From Candidatus Zixiibacteriota bacterium (GTDB taxonomy: Bacteria; Zixibacteria; MSB-5A5; UBA10806; 4484-95): a stretch of DNA of 54,265 bases. This document shows positions 18,458-27,830 of this stretch, piece after piece (position 1 is the first letter of the stretch; each line of letters opens with the position of its first letter). The notes beneath the pieces were generated by a model. It saw nothing but the letters and a program-made list of their open reading frames with translations, searched no databases and was not told where the DNA came from. Location of the stretch: positions 1 to 54,265 of the forward strand of contig JAAEQD010000037.1 in the NCBI GenBank assembly GCA_024231855.1, written 5' to 3'. The translations under genes were made by a program, and so were the position numbers.

Positions 18458-20584
18458 TTGAAAAAAGACACTATTGCGCTTTTTCTGGGAATCTGTATCG
18501 CTTTATTCATGGCGGTTCCTGTTCACGGTCAAAGCCGCCTGAATGGTTTTCAATATATTTCGCCCCTTAATGGCGCCAGATTTGTTTCTAAGGAAACGAA
18601 TATTGTAATAAGGCCAGGCGAAGTATATGGTTTAAACGGTTATAAGTTTCTAAATATTGCCAAAATAACGGGCTCAATCACTGGCAATCACGATTATGAT
18701 ATCGTGATCGCCGGTGATCAAAAGACAATACTCCTTCAACCTAAAAACCTATTTGCTCCGGGTGAAAGCGTGACAATTGATTTTTCGTCGAATTTCGCCA
18801 AGGCTATAGATCGGGATTTAAGCGGAGTTAATTACAGTTTTAGGATTTCACCTAAACTATCATCGGATAATGATGAACCGATCGGCTGCTGCCTCCGGGA
18901 TAGCGCGGCCATTCCGCGAAATGATGTCGTGGAAGAGTTAATACTCGAGGAAGGCGATCCGTCATTACCCTCCGATTTATACCTGCCGACCGTCGACATA
19001 TCGAATAATCCCGATGATGGTTACCTTTATATCGCCAAAACGGGTTATACTACAATGAAGCCATATATTCTGTTGTTGGATAATACTGGTTATCCGATAT
19101 TTTATAAAATGTTTCCCTTTAATGTCAACGCCCTTCAAAAAGGACCTACCGGACTTCTGTTTTACCAAATGAAAAACAGAAATCGTATTTATGCTATGGA
19201 TCAAACTTATACCGTGGTCGACTCTTTTACCTGCCGGAATGGTTATACGGTAAACGGGCACGAATTCCAGATGATCGATAGTGGCCACGTTTTAATGATG
19301 GCCTATGATACGCAGATAATCGATATGAGTGAAATTGTACCCGGAGGGGATCCTAGCGCGCAGGTTATCGGCTTAATAATTCAGGAGCTCGATTCGCTCA
19401 GAAATGTCGTTTTCCAATGGCGAAGCTGGGATCATTTCGAGATTACCGATGCAATCAATGTGGATTTCACCTCCTTTCGAATCGATTATGTTCACGGCAA
19501 CGCCATCGAACTCGATTATGACGGCAATATTTTAATTTCCAGCAGGCATATGGATGAGATTACCAAGATCAACCGCCAAACGGGAGATATAATCTGGCGT
19601 CTCGGTGGACTAAACAACGAATTCACTTTTTACGGCGATAGCGTCGGATTCACCCGTCAACATGATATAAGACGAATAGACAACGGCAATATAACTCTTT
19701 TTGATAACGGTAATTTTCATACCCCTCAGTATTCCCGGGCGGTGGAATATGAACTGGATGAGGTTACTAAAACCTGCACGCTTGTTTGGGAATACAGGAA
19801 TACACCCGATAATTTTGGCGATTGTTGTGGTAACGTTCAAAGACTGCCCAGCGGCAACACCGTGGTTAGCTGGGGAGGACCATCCAGTCCATCTATGACC
19901 GAGGTGAATCCTGATGGTCATAAGGAATTCGAACTGACGCTATATAACGCTCCCCAGGCCTGGTCATACCGGACCTTACGAATTCAATGGAATGGTCAGG
20001 CGGTTCAACCGCACTTGATAGCGGAACCAATAGATAGGGGAGCGCATTTGATTTTCAATAAGTTTGGCGATTCCAGTGTTGTTAAGTATTATATTTATAT
20101 GGGAGAATCGCACTCCCCGACGACTGTCGTTGATTCAACATCAAACAACTACTGTGATATTAATAATTTGATTCACTATCCAATGTACTATTTCAGAGTT
20201 ACCGCTATCGATAGTCTGGGTGTGGAAAGTCCGTTCTCAAACGAAGCCGAGATGGAAGGTACAATGATCCCGCCCCTGGAATATGTGCCGGGGGACGCCA
20301 ATATGCTATTTGACGATTGGCCGCCGAGTGTTATCGGGTCGGATGTTACATATTTGGTGAATTATTTTAGAGGTCTCGCGGAATCCTGCTTTTTAGAAGG
20401 CTTTTATTGTTCCGCCGACGCAAATGGCGATTGTATCATAATCGGCAGTGATGTGACAAGATTAGTTAGTTATTTTAGGGGAATCATAGGGCTATCTTTT
20501 TGCGTTGATTATGAATCTGCCTGGCCAACACCAGATGATCTGCCGGCCGAACCGCCGGAAAACTGGCCGGGCTGCGAACACTAG
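18458..20584 (+). CDS. Arylsulfotransferase-like secreted protein 3, dockerin-like tail
   Basis: The protein has 708 residues, with signal peptide, Ig-like domain (P-G-E-S-V-T-I), ASST propeller, fibronectin III-like domain and dockerin-like module. All four expected active-site residues are present: H in G-H-E-F-Q, H in V-H-G-N, R in S-S-R-H and H in Q-H-D-I-R-R. The first calcium loop reads D-A-N-M-L-F-D-D-W-P-P, the most altered of the set. The end is W-P-G-C-E-H. Start: TTG with AAGGGAGAG just upstream. It lies 13 bases after ASST gene 2 and 13 bases before ASST gene 4, in one apparent operon. Exported; substrate unknown. Confidence 0.82.
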   Translation: MKKDTIALFLGICIALFMAVPVHGQSRLNGFQYISPLNGARFVSKETNIVIRPGEVYGLNGYKFLNIAKITGSITGNHDYDIVIAGDQKTILLQPKNLFAPGESVTIDFSSNFAKAIDRDLSGVNYSFRISPKLSSDNDEPIGCCLRDSAAIPRNDVVEELILEEGDPSLPSDLYLPTVDISNNPDDGYLYIAKTGYTTMKPYILLLDNTGYPIFYKMFPFNVNALQKGPTGLLFYQMKNRNRIYAMDQTYTVVDSFTCRNGYTVNGHEFQMIDSGHVLMMAYDTQIIDMSEIVPGGDPSAQVIGLIIQELDSLRNVVFQWRSWDHFEITDAINVDFTSFRIDYVHGNAIELDYDGNILISSRHMDEITKINRQTGDIIWRLGGLNNEFTFYGDSVGFTRQHDIRRIDNGNITLFDNGNFHTPQYSRAVEYELDEVTKTCTLVWEYRNTPDNFGDCCGNVQRLPSGNTVVSWGGPSSPSMTEVNPDGHKEFELTLYNAPQAWSYRTLRIQWNGQAVQPHLIAEPIDRGAHLIFNKFGDSSVVKYYIYMGESHSPTTVVDSTSNNYCDINNLIHYPMYYFRVTAIDSLGVESPFSNEAEMEGTMIPPLEYVPGDANMLFDDWPPSVIGSDVTYLVNYFRGLAESCFLEGFYCSADANGDCIIIGSDVTRLVSYFRGIIGLSFCVDYESAWPTPDDLPAEPPENWPGCEH

Positions 20585-20597
20585 CTTCGAGCCAGGA

Positions 20598-22691
20598 ATG
20601 AGAAAAAAAGTAATAACGATTTCATTAAGTATTTTATTAGTGTTTTGCGTGGCGGAAATTTCTCTTTCGCGAAATAGTATAAATAGCTTTCAATATATCT
20701 CACCGGTTGATAATGCCAAATATGTTTCTAAAGAAACGAATATTATAATACGGCCCGGCGAATTACTCGATATCGCCGGTATTGATTTAATGGCCCAGGT
20801 CGAGGTGATCGGCTCGATCGGCGGCAATTATTATTGTGATGTAGTAATTGGCGGCGACGGAAAAACCTTAATAATCAAAGCACGCGACTCATTCAATCCC
20901 GGTGAACTAATCACAGTTGCATTGAACCACGGTTTAATATCTTATACCGGGCAGCAGATGGAATCCGCGGAGTTTTCTTTCACTGTTTCCCCTAAGGTAC
21001 TAAAGATTACCAACGATACTATTTGTCCCGTATCGAATGGAACAGGCTATGAAACGCCTGATGATTTTATTGTTTTAAACGATGATCCATCCCTGCCGAC
21101 TGATTTCCCCGAGTTTACCATAACAGCCAATGATCAACCGGATTCGGGCTATATATTCCTGTCTAATTTATATCTTATGATTCTTGATAATAGCGCTTAT
21201 CCGGTATTCTACAAAAAAATGCCGAGCTTGTCTTATGATTTTAAAGTTCAACCCAATGGCTTATTAACTTACTTCAGTACCGAAACCGATTTCTTCTATG
21301 CCATGGATTCGACTTATTCCGTAGTCGATTCATTCCGGTGCGGTAACGGCTATGGAGAGAACACCGACTTCCATGATTTTCAGATACTCGATAACGGCCA
21401 CATGTTAATGTTAGCCAGAGATCCTCAATTGATTGACATGAGCGAAATAATCGAAGGCGGCAATCCCAATGCAATTGTAATCGGCCAGATAATTCAGGAG
21501 CTAGATACCCTGAAAAACGTGATATTCCAATGGCGGAGTTGGGATCATATCGAAATTACGGATGCCGCCTGGAATATTGATCTTCGGGGACCCACGGTTG
21601 ATTATATTCACGTTAATTCTCTGGAGTTGGATAATGATGGTAATTTGTTGATTTCGTCCCGTAATCTTCAGGAGATCACGAAAATAGATCGTGAATCCGG
21701 TGAAATTATCTGGCGTTTCGGCGGTGAAAATAATGAATACACTCTAATTGGCGATCTCAGATGGTTTTCTCTTCAGCATGATGCCAGAAGAATACTTAAC
21801 GGCAATGTTACGCTTTTCGATAACGGTAATTTGAATTATCCTCCTTATTCCAGGGGCTTGGAATATCAACTGGATGAAATTAATAAAACCGCTACTTTGA
21901 TCAGGGAAGATAGAAATACTCCCGATGTGTTTTCATTCATTATGGGCAGTTATCAAAGGCTTCCCGGTGGTAATTCGATTGTTGGCTGGGGCGGGGGCAC
22001 TCCATGTTTTACTGAAATACGGCCAAACGGAGAAAAGGCTTTTGAAGTAAATTCCGGGGGAAGTTATCGGTCTTTCCGTTTTCCCTGGCATGGTGTCGCT
22101 TTAAAACCTTATCTGTTGGCAGAGCTTGAAGATAGTATCGCCCATCTGACTTTTAATAAGTTCGGAGACACTACCGTCGTCGGCTATTACATATATATGG
22201 GCGAAACCTCAAATCCAATGACTATAATTGATTCTACGTATAATAATTATTATTATTTATTGATACCTCCCGGAAATCACTATATTCGCGTAACTTCCTA
22301 CGATGACCAGCATATCGAGGGTCTGTTTTCCAACGAGGTCGCTTTGGGAGTTGCCGGCGATTATGAATATTATCTTCCCGGCGATGCCAATATGGCCAAC
22401 GGAGCCTGGCCTCCCGGCGTTATTGGTGGTGATGTTACTTTTCTTGTGAACTATTTCAGGTCATTGCCATCAAGCCAGGCGTGTTTACTTGATGGTTTTT
22501 GGTGCTCTGCCGACATTAATGGCGATTGCCTGGTTATCGGATCAGATGTTACGAAGCTGGTTAACTATTTCAGAGGTATGACCGAACTTGGCTATTGTGT
22601 CGATTATGAACCCGCCTGGCCAACACCTGATGATTTACCTGCCGAAGCGCCCGAAGGCTGGCCTAATTGCGATAATAATATCGCGCATTGA
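20598..22691 (+). CDS. Arylsulfotransferase-like secreted protein 4, dockerin-like tail
   Basis: The protein has 697 residues with the shared architecture. The His of H-D-F-Q, the His of I-H-V-N (the usual Gly after His is Val here), the Arg of S-S-R-N and the His of Q-H-D-A-R-R are present. A stretch that in the paralogues lies before L-M-I-L-D-N is shorter by several residues. The dockerin-like module has loops D-A-N-M-A-N-G-A-W-P-P and D-I-N-G-D-C and ends W-P-N-C plus a short tail. Start: ATG at 20598, 13 bases after the stop of ASST gene 3; the open frame runs further upstream but overlaps that gene. The binding site (AGGA) is unusually close to the ATG, so translation may be coupled to the gene before. 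Confidence 0.8.
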   Translation: MRKKVITISLSILLVFCVAEISLSRNSINSFQYISPVDNAKYVSKETNIIIRPGELLDIAGIDLMAQVEVIGSIGGNYYCDVVIGGDGKTLIIKARDSFNPGELITVALNHGLISYTGQQMESAEFSFTVSPKVLKITNDTICPVSNGTGYETPDDFIVLNDDPSLPTDFPEFTITANDQPDSGYIFLSNLYLMILDNSAYPVFYKKMPSLSYDFKVQPNGLLTYFSTETDFFYAMDSTYSVVDSFRCGNGYGENTDFHDFQILDNGHMLMLARDPQLIDMSEIIEGGNPNAIVIGQIIQELDTLKNVIFQWRSWDHIEITDAAWNIDLRGPTVDYIHVNSLELDNDGNLLISSRNLQEITKIDRESGEIIWRFGGENNEYTLIGDLRWFSLQHDARRILNGNVTLFDNGNLNYPPYSRGLEYQLDEINKTATLIREDRNTPDVFSFIMGSYQRLPGGNSIVGWGGGTPCFTEIRPNGEKAFEVNSGGSYRSFRFPWHGVALKPYLLAELEDSIAHLTFNKFGDTTVVGYYIYMGETSNPMTIIDSTYNNYYYLLIPPGNHYIRVTSYDDQHIEGLFSNEVALGVAGDYEYYLPGDANMANGAWPPGVIGGDVTFLVNYFRSLPSSQACLLDGFWCSADINGDCLVIGSDVTKLVNYFRGMTELGYCVDYEPAWPTPDDLPAEAPEGWPNCDNNIAH

Positions 22692-22743
22692 CTCGAAAAT
22701 TAATCCATACCTGAAAAAACGGTCGGAAAATCGATTATTTCAC

Positions 22744-22771
22744 TTGATTCAAATTGTAATATTGCTATATT
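22744..22771 (+). promoter_or_regulatory. Promoter-like site before ASST gene 5
   Basis: TTGATT (22744-22749), 16-base spacer, TATATT (22766-22771) followed by G. Spacing and -10 element are the same as in the site before ASST gene 2. It is 125 bases before the start codon. Confidence 0.55.
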
Positions 22772-22896
22772 GAAATACTTGCCAACGAGAAACAACTTCA
22801 ATGACATGTTGGTTTTGCTTGAGGGACATTAGAAAATTGAATTGACTAAGTGCAGTAAAACCATCTATAGGGACCATATATTGAAAGGCCTGGGTT

Positions 22897-25032
22897 ATGC
22901 TAAAAAAGGTACTGATTTTAGCGGTCAGTGTATGTTTTTCGACGCTTATATCAGCAACATCAATGGCACATGAGTTGAACGGCTCATTCAAATATATTTA
23001 TCCTTTGCCCGACGCAAAACTGATAGCCAAAGAAACCAGTATAATCCTCAAGCCCGGTGAGTTACTGGATACAAATCGGAGTAACTTTGGACGTCTCGCC
23101 GTTATTGAAGGATCTATATCCGGCGAACATAGTTATCAGGCAATTGTTTCTGCTGATAATAAAACCATAATATTAAAACCTCACTATATATTTAAGCCTG
23201 GCGAGACAGTGACCGTAAGTATTGATCATAAAATAAAAACATCAAGTGGTCGACTAACTGAAACAGGTTCCTTTAGATTTAAAATTTCCGCCAAATCAGG
23301 GAAACTATCGGCCGGAATTAATTATTCGATTGATTTTCCGTACGATGAATGTCCTCCGTTTGGGGATAACTTAAAAACCAAATCTGATACTATCCCTGTT
23401 CTAAACGATGATCCATCCCTGCCTTCCGATTTCCCGGATCGAACCATAACCATATCCGATCAGCCCGATTCGGGTTACCTTTTCTTATCGATTAGTGGAA
23501 TGGAGGAGGGCAAACCATATCTTATGATACTCGATAATTCCGCCAATCCGGTTTTTTTCCGACAACTTCAAAGAGCTGCCCATGATTTTAAAGTTCAGCC
23601 AAATGGCTTGATAACATATTTTGACCAGTTTCCGAACCACTTCTACGCGATGGATCATACGTATACTATCGTAGATTCTATAAAGTGCGCGGATGGCTAT
23701 GAAGAGTCTACTGATTCCCATGATATCCAGATGTTAGATAATGGCCATGTACTGTTATTGGCTCGCGATCCGCAGGTTATCGATATGAGTGAAATTATTG
23801 AAGGTGGCGCTCCCGAAGCTGTGGTATATGGCCTTGTAATCCAGGAGCTTGATATAATGAGAAACGTTGTCTGGCAATGGCGGAGTTGGGATCATTTCGA
23901 AATAACCGATGCTACCTGGGATATAGATCTGCTGGCTAATTCGATTGATTATGTACATGCTAATGCTATTGAATTAGCGGACGACGGCAATATATTATTA
24001 TCAAGCAGGCATATGGATGAAATTACAAAAATAGATTATGAGACCGGCGAGATCATCTGGCGATTTGGGGGTGAAAACAATGAATTCACTCTGGTCGGCG
24101 ATCATCGATGGTTTTCTCATCAACACGATATCAGAGAACTTCCTAATGGCAATCTTACGCTTTTTGATAATGGCAATTTAAATACGCCGCAATATTCCAG
24201 AGCGGTTGAATATCAACTTGATGAGCCAAACAGAATAGCCACCTTGATTTGGAAATATCAAAATAATCCAGATATTATTTCCGGGAAAATGGGTAATCAT
24301 CAAAGACTGGCCGGCGGTAATTCGATTATAGGCTGGGGTAGGGGTAATCCCATGTTTACTGAGGTTAAGTACAGCGGTGACATTGCTTTCGAATTGGCAC
24401 TGCATCCCAGGGCAAGCAGCTACAGGGCTTTTCGTTTCCCATGGACCGGTAACGCGGCCAAACCTTATCTGGTTGTCGAACATTACGAAGAATCGATACA
24501 TCTTGTCTTTCACAAATTCGGCGATACGACGGTCGTTAAGTATTATATCTATGCCGGAGAAACTCCCCAACCGTCAACTGTCATAGATTCGACATCGGAA
24601 AATTACATTGATTTGACTGATTTACCAAAAGGAATCACTTACTTCAGAATTACCGCCCTTGACGGTTCAGGCGGTGAGAGCTTGTTCTCTAATGAGGAGA
24701 TCATGGATGTAGATTTGCCCAACAAATATTTACCGGGCGATGCCAACATGGCCAACGGAACCTGGCCACCGTCTATTATAGGCGCGGATGTGACCTACCT
24801 GGTGAACTTCTTCAGATCAATGCCTTCCAGTCAGTCATGTTTACTGGATGGATTCTGGTGCTCCGCGGATGCCAACGGCGATTGCCAGATTATCGGCGGC
24901 GATGTAACCAAGCTGGTGAATTACTTCAGAGGATTTGCTTCAATCAGCTTTTGCCCGGATTATCAACCGGCCTGGCCAACGCCTGATGATTTGCCGACTG
25001 AAGCTCCGGACGATTGGCCGAATTGTGATTAA
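22897..25032 (+). CDS. Arylsulfotransferase-like secreted protein 5, dockerin-like tail
   Basis: The protein has 711 residues: signal peptide, Ig-like domain, ASST propeller, fibronectin III-like domain and dockerin-like module ending exactly at W-P-N-C-D. The four expected residues are kept: H in S-H-D-I-Q, H in V-H-A-N (Ala after His-x), R in S-S-R-H and H in Q-H-D-I-R-E. It resembles ASST gene 4 more than genes 1 and 3 in several places, for example E-I-I-E-G-G and R-F-G-G-E-N-N-E, which suggests a more recent common copy. Start: ATG with AAAGG upstream. It is separated from gene 4 by 205 bases with its own promoter-like site and is probably expressed separately. Confidence 0.82.
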   Translation: MLKKVLILAVSVCFSTLISATSMAHELNGSFKYIYPLPDAKLIAKETSIILKPGELLDTNRSNFGRLAVIEGSISGEHSYQAIVSADNKTIILKPHYIFKPGETVTVSIDHKIKTSSGRLTETGSFRFKISAKSGKLSAGINYSIDFPYDECPPFGDNLKTKSDTIPVLNDDPSLPSDFPDRTITISDQPDSGYLFLSISGMEEGKPYLMILDNSANPVFFRQLQRAAHDFKVQPNGLITYFDQFPNHFYAMDHTYTIVDSIKCADGYEESTDSHDIQMLDNGHVLLLARDPQVIDMSEIIEGGAPEAVVYGLVIQELDIMRNVVWQWRSWDHFEITDATWDIDLLANSIDYVHANAIELADDGNILLSSRHMDEITKIDYETGEIIWRFGGENNEFTLVGDHRWFSHQHDIRELPNGNLTLFDNGNLNTPQYSRAVEYQLDEPNRIATLIWKYQNNPDIISGKMGNHQRLAGGNSIIGWGRGNPMFTEVKYSGDIAFELALHPRASSYRAFRFPWTGNAAKPYLVVEHYEESIHLVFHKFGDTTVVKYYIYAGETPQPSTVIDSTSENYIDLTDLPKGITYFRITALDGSGGESLFSNEEIMDVDLPNKYLPGDANMANGTWPPSIIGADVTYLVNFFRSMPSSQSCLLDGFWCSADANGDCQIIGGDVTKLVNYFRGFASISFCPDYQPAWPTPDDLPTEAPDDWPNCD

Positions 25033-25152
25033 AAGGATTTTTTAATAAATTAATAGTTTTACCTTTGCTCGGTAATTTAATTTTCTTTATATTTCAGACG
25101 CTTTTGAGCTATAATCATATGATAGTATTAACCTGGGACAAAGAGTTGGTTT

Positions 25153-25620
25153 GTGAAAGATAAAATCATCGAAACCTGGCATATTAACAATAGGGTCAAC
25201 CTGATATTGATTGATGCTACCAGTATCGAGGGATTGGATTGTACTTTATCAAAACGCGGCGGACGGTCCGTAGCATTACAATTTGCTCATCTTCATAACA
25301 TCAGGCTATGGCGTTTGAAACGGGACGCCAAAGAATTCATGCGTGGCCAAACCGAGATCAATAGGGATGGCAAGATTAGCAAGGCATTGCTTCTAATGCG
25401 TTTCAAAGAATCGGCTGAAGCATTTGGCGGATTTATCGAAAAGGGTATAAACAATAACGGTAAGGTCAAAGGTTTCAGAAGAGGCGTTGTCCCGATGTTG
25501 GGATATATGATCTCCCATGAAGCGCACCATCGTGGAAGTATCGTGCTGACTCTCAAGCAATGCGGGTATCCTATCCCGAAGGAGATTCGGGATAATATTT
25601 GGGCCTGGAATCAAATATAA
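25153..25620 (+). CDS. DinB-superfamily protein
   Basis: A 155-residue protein with the DinB four-helix fold. Candidate metal ligands are the His in F-A-H-L-H-N near residue 47 and the H-E-A-H-H group near residue 122, before the usual R-G-x-I-x-x-x-L-K segment. Members bind a divalent metal and often act as thiol-dependent transferases, but function cannot be read from sequence. Start: GTG at 25153 with a weak AAAGAG upstream. A TATAAT at 25110 lacks a good -35. It is convergent with the glutamate-synthase-like gene, only 22 bases apart. It is one of three DinB-fold proteins in the window. Confidence 0.75.
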   Translation: MKDKIIETWHINNRVNLILIDATSIEGLDCTLSKRGGRSVALQFAHLHNIRLWRLKRDAKEFMRGQTEINRDGKISKALLLMRFKESAEAFGGFIEKGINNNGKVKGFRRGVVPMLGYMISHEAHHRGSIVLTLKQCGYPIPKEIRDNIWAWNQI

Positions 25621-25642
25621 GGGCTTGTCGATCAATTACAGA

Positions 25643-27052
25643 TTAAACATGCTCAATCGAGGTAAATCCGGAAATTTCCGAGTTGGTCGTACACAGATCA
25701 TCAATCGATAGTTTATGGATATCACTATTACCGGTCAAGCGAGCAAAATCTTTCACTTCACTTGCGCAAACATCGAGATAATTCCTGAGTTTTTCCGCTG
25801 ATTTTTCGATATTGAATCTTTTTCTTAGTTCCGGGTCTTGTGTGGTAATTCCCATCGGGCACTTTCCAGTATGGCAAATCCTGAATTGCTGACATCCGCA
25901 GGCGATTAGAGCCGCTGTCGCAATCGCTATGGCATCCGCGCCAAGAGCAATTGCCTTGGCAAAATCCGAAGACACCCTCAAACCGCCGGTGACAATAAGG
26001 GAGATATTTCCGCCATTATGCTCATCAAGGTACTTCCTGGCCCGATATAGAGCAAAAATAGTTGGGACAGAAGTTGCGGCTTTAACATATTTAGGCGAGG
26101 CACCGGTTGCGCCTGGTCTTCCATCGATCGTAATAAAATCAGGATCAGTTTTTAGAATGAATTCCAAATCAGCCTCAATATTACCGGCCGCGATTTTTAC
26201 GCCGATTGGCTTGCCCCCGGATTTGTCCCGTAACCAATGTACTTTGCTCTTCAAATCTTCCGCCGTAACAATGTCCTCAAAACGCGCCGGGCTAACGATA
26301 TCTCTGCCTTTTTCAAATCCGCGTATTTGAGCGATCTCATCGGTTACTTTAATACCGGGGAGATGACCACCTAGTCCCGGCTTGGCTGATTGCCCTATTT
26401 TAATCTCAATCGCGTCGACTTTTTGAAGATTCTCCTCGGTTACGCTGTATAGATTCGGAACATATTCGAAGATATATTTATAAGAACTAGCCAGCGAATC
26501 CGGTAGAATTCCTCCTTCCCCCGAACACATGGCGGTTCTGACCGAGGCACTACCTTTCGCCAAAGCGATTTTAACCTCTCTGGAAAGAGCGCCGAATGAC
26601 ATATGGCTAATGTATATAGGTGTGTCAATTTCGAGAGGTTGTTTCGCCCTAGGGCCGATTATCGTTTGAGTATTGACCGCCTCGCTTTCATTTAGCGGGA
26701 TTCTAGAAAGCTGGGCGCCCTTTATAAGTATATCATCCCACGATATGACCGGCTTTGGTGTTCGCATCGGCTCGACAACTGAATTCCCCGTCTCGGCCAT
26801 AATATGGATATCGGACATATATTCATCGATATCATCAGAACTGCGACGATATTGCTCTACCGATTGCGTGCTTGCCGAGGAAGCATCAGAAGGGGCGCTA
26901 ATATCAGCGCCCCCTTTTTCAACCTTTTTGAAATATGATTTAGGGGAACCACAGACCGGACATACCCAATTTTCAGGCAGGTCTCCCCATTTGGCGCCCT
27001 CTTACTCCTCGTCGTATAGCTGATCGCAAACCTCGCATTTATAGATCGCCAT
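25643..27052 (-). pseudogene. Rubredoxin/glutamate-synthase-like protein interrupted by one TAA codon
   Basis: Read from the ATG at 27052, the frame gives a rubredoxin-like domain with C-x2-C at codons 6-9 and C-P-V-C at 31-34, a linker, then a 391-residue FMN-binding glutamate-synthase barrel (GltB-like, PF01645 type) with the 3Fe-4S-type Cys cluster C-G-C-x6-C-x4-C. Codon 17 (27004-27002) is TAA, placed in Y-D-E-E-stop-E-G where relatives have a residue such as Lys; one base change would restore it. All 452 later codons are open and well conserved. The barrel part has a possible ATG at 26818 but no binding site before it. The 5' end starts 12 bases after the rubrerythrin stop with AGAGGACGG as binding site, so the two form an operon. 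It is either a recent nonsense mutation or a sequencing error. Confidence 0.85.
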
Positions 27053-27064
27053 CAAGACCGTCCT

Positions 27065-27592
27065 CTAAATATCCGATTCCATGTCCGCCGGCTCGTAGTA
27101 CTCCCTGGGATGCTTACAGCATGGGCACTTTGGAGGAGGTTCATTACCCTCATGAACGTAACCACAGACATTGCATTTCCACTTTATAGGTTGCTCACGT
27201 TTATAGACAGTACCGTTTTTTACCCTATCGAGGAGTTTTTGATACCTGTCACGATGATGCGCTTCAACTTTGGCGATTTGACGGAATAGGGCCGCGGCCG
27301 CCATATTGCCCTCTTCTTCGGCATCTTTGGCGAAATCCGGGTACATTGTTGTTGTCTCGTAGTGCTCGCCGTCTACGGCTTCCTGAAGGTTGACTGCGGT
27401 ATCGCCAATCCCGTCTAATAACGTGAATTCATCTTTGGCATGACGCATTTCGTTATCAGCGGTCTCCTCAAGAATTCTGGCGATGTAGTGATAGCCTTCC
27501 TTGCGAGCGACTTTGGCGAAATAAGTATACTTGTTACGAGCCTGCGATTCGCCGGCAAAAGCCGCCTTTAGATTTTCTTCGGTTTTGCTCAT
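27065..27592 (-). CDS. rbr: Rubrerythrin
   Basis: A 175-residue cytoplasmic peroxide reductase. An N-terminal ferritin-like diiron domain (about 1-135) has G-E-S-Q-A-R, E-T-A-D-N-E-x-x-H and V-E-A-H-H ligand motifs. A C-terminal rubredoxin domain has C-N-V-C and C-P-C-C (about 139-160). It reduces hydrogen peroxide with electrons from rubredoxin, which protects anaerobes from oxygen stress. Start: the ATG at 27592 with AAGGAG six bases upstream; a TTG two codons earlier is less likely. The rubredoxin/glutamate-synthase-like gene follows in the same unit and could serve as electron source, were it intact. Confidence 0.95.
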   Translation of the reverse strand: MSKTEENLKAAFAGESQARNKYTYFAKVARKEGYHYIARILEETADNEMRHAKDEFTLLDGIGDTAVNLQEAVDGEHYETTTMYPDFAKDAEEEGNMAAAALFRQIAKVEAHHRDRYQKLLDRVKNGTVYKREQPIKWKCNVCGYVHEGNEPPPKCPCCKHPREYYEPADMESDI

Positions 27593-27652
27593 TTCCAACT
27601 CCTTGTTTTATTTTCTTCAATCAATTTGATATTTCTTTTATGACCTGTTATA

Positions 27653-27681
27653 ATTATTTAGATATAAGTCCTGTTAGTCAA
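27653..27681 (-). promoter_or_regulatory. Promoter of the rubrerythrin operon
   Basis: On the minus strand TTGACT (27681-27676), 17-base spacer, AATAAT (27658-27653), 60 bases upstream of the rubrerythrin start. Confidence 0.6.
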
Positions 27682-27761
27682 GAAAATTTTTACTTGTCAA
27701 TGAAAACAGCATCCAATTAAGCTAAAAAGTGAATAATACTGTAAAGCGGTGGTAATTTAGA

Positions 27762-27789
27762 TTGCCATCTGTCGAATTCGAACTATAAT
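27762..27789 (+). promoter_or_regulatory. Promoter of the DinB-fold gene at 27831
   Basis: TTGCCA (27762-27767), 16-base spacer, TATAAT (27784-27789), 41 bases before the start codon. It is divergent from the rubrerythrin promoter. Confidence 0.58.
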
Positions 27790-27830
27790 ATACGGAGGAT
27801 ATCAATTCGCAGGCCCGGAAGAGTTAATTT

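Noticed and set aside
12900..25030. Repeated blocks that could suggest a CRISPR or a long DNA repeat
   Set aside because: They are coding copies of the dockerin-like module and ASST domains at varying spacing, not short identical repeats with spacers.
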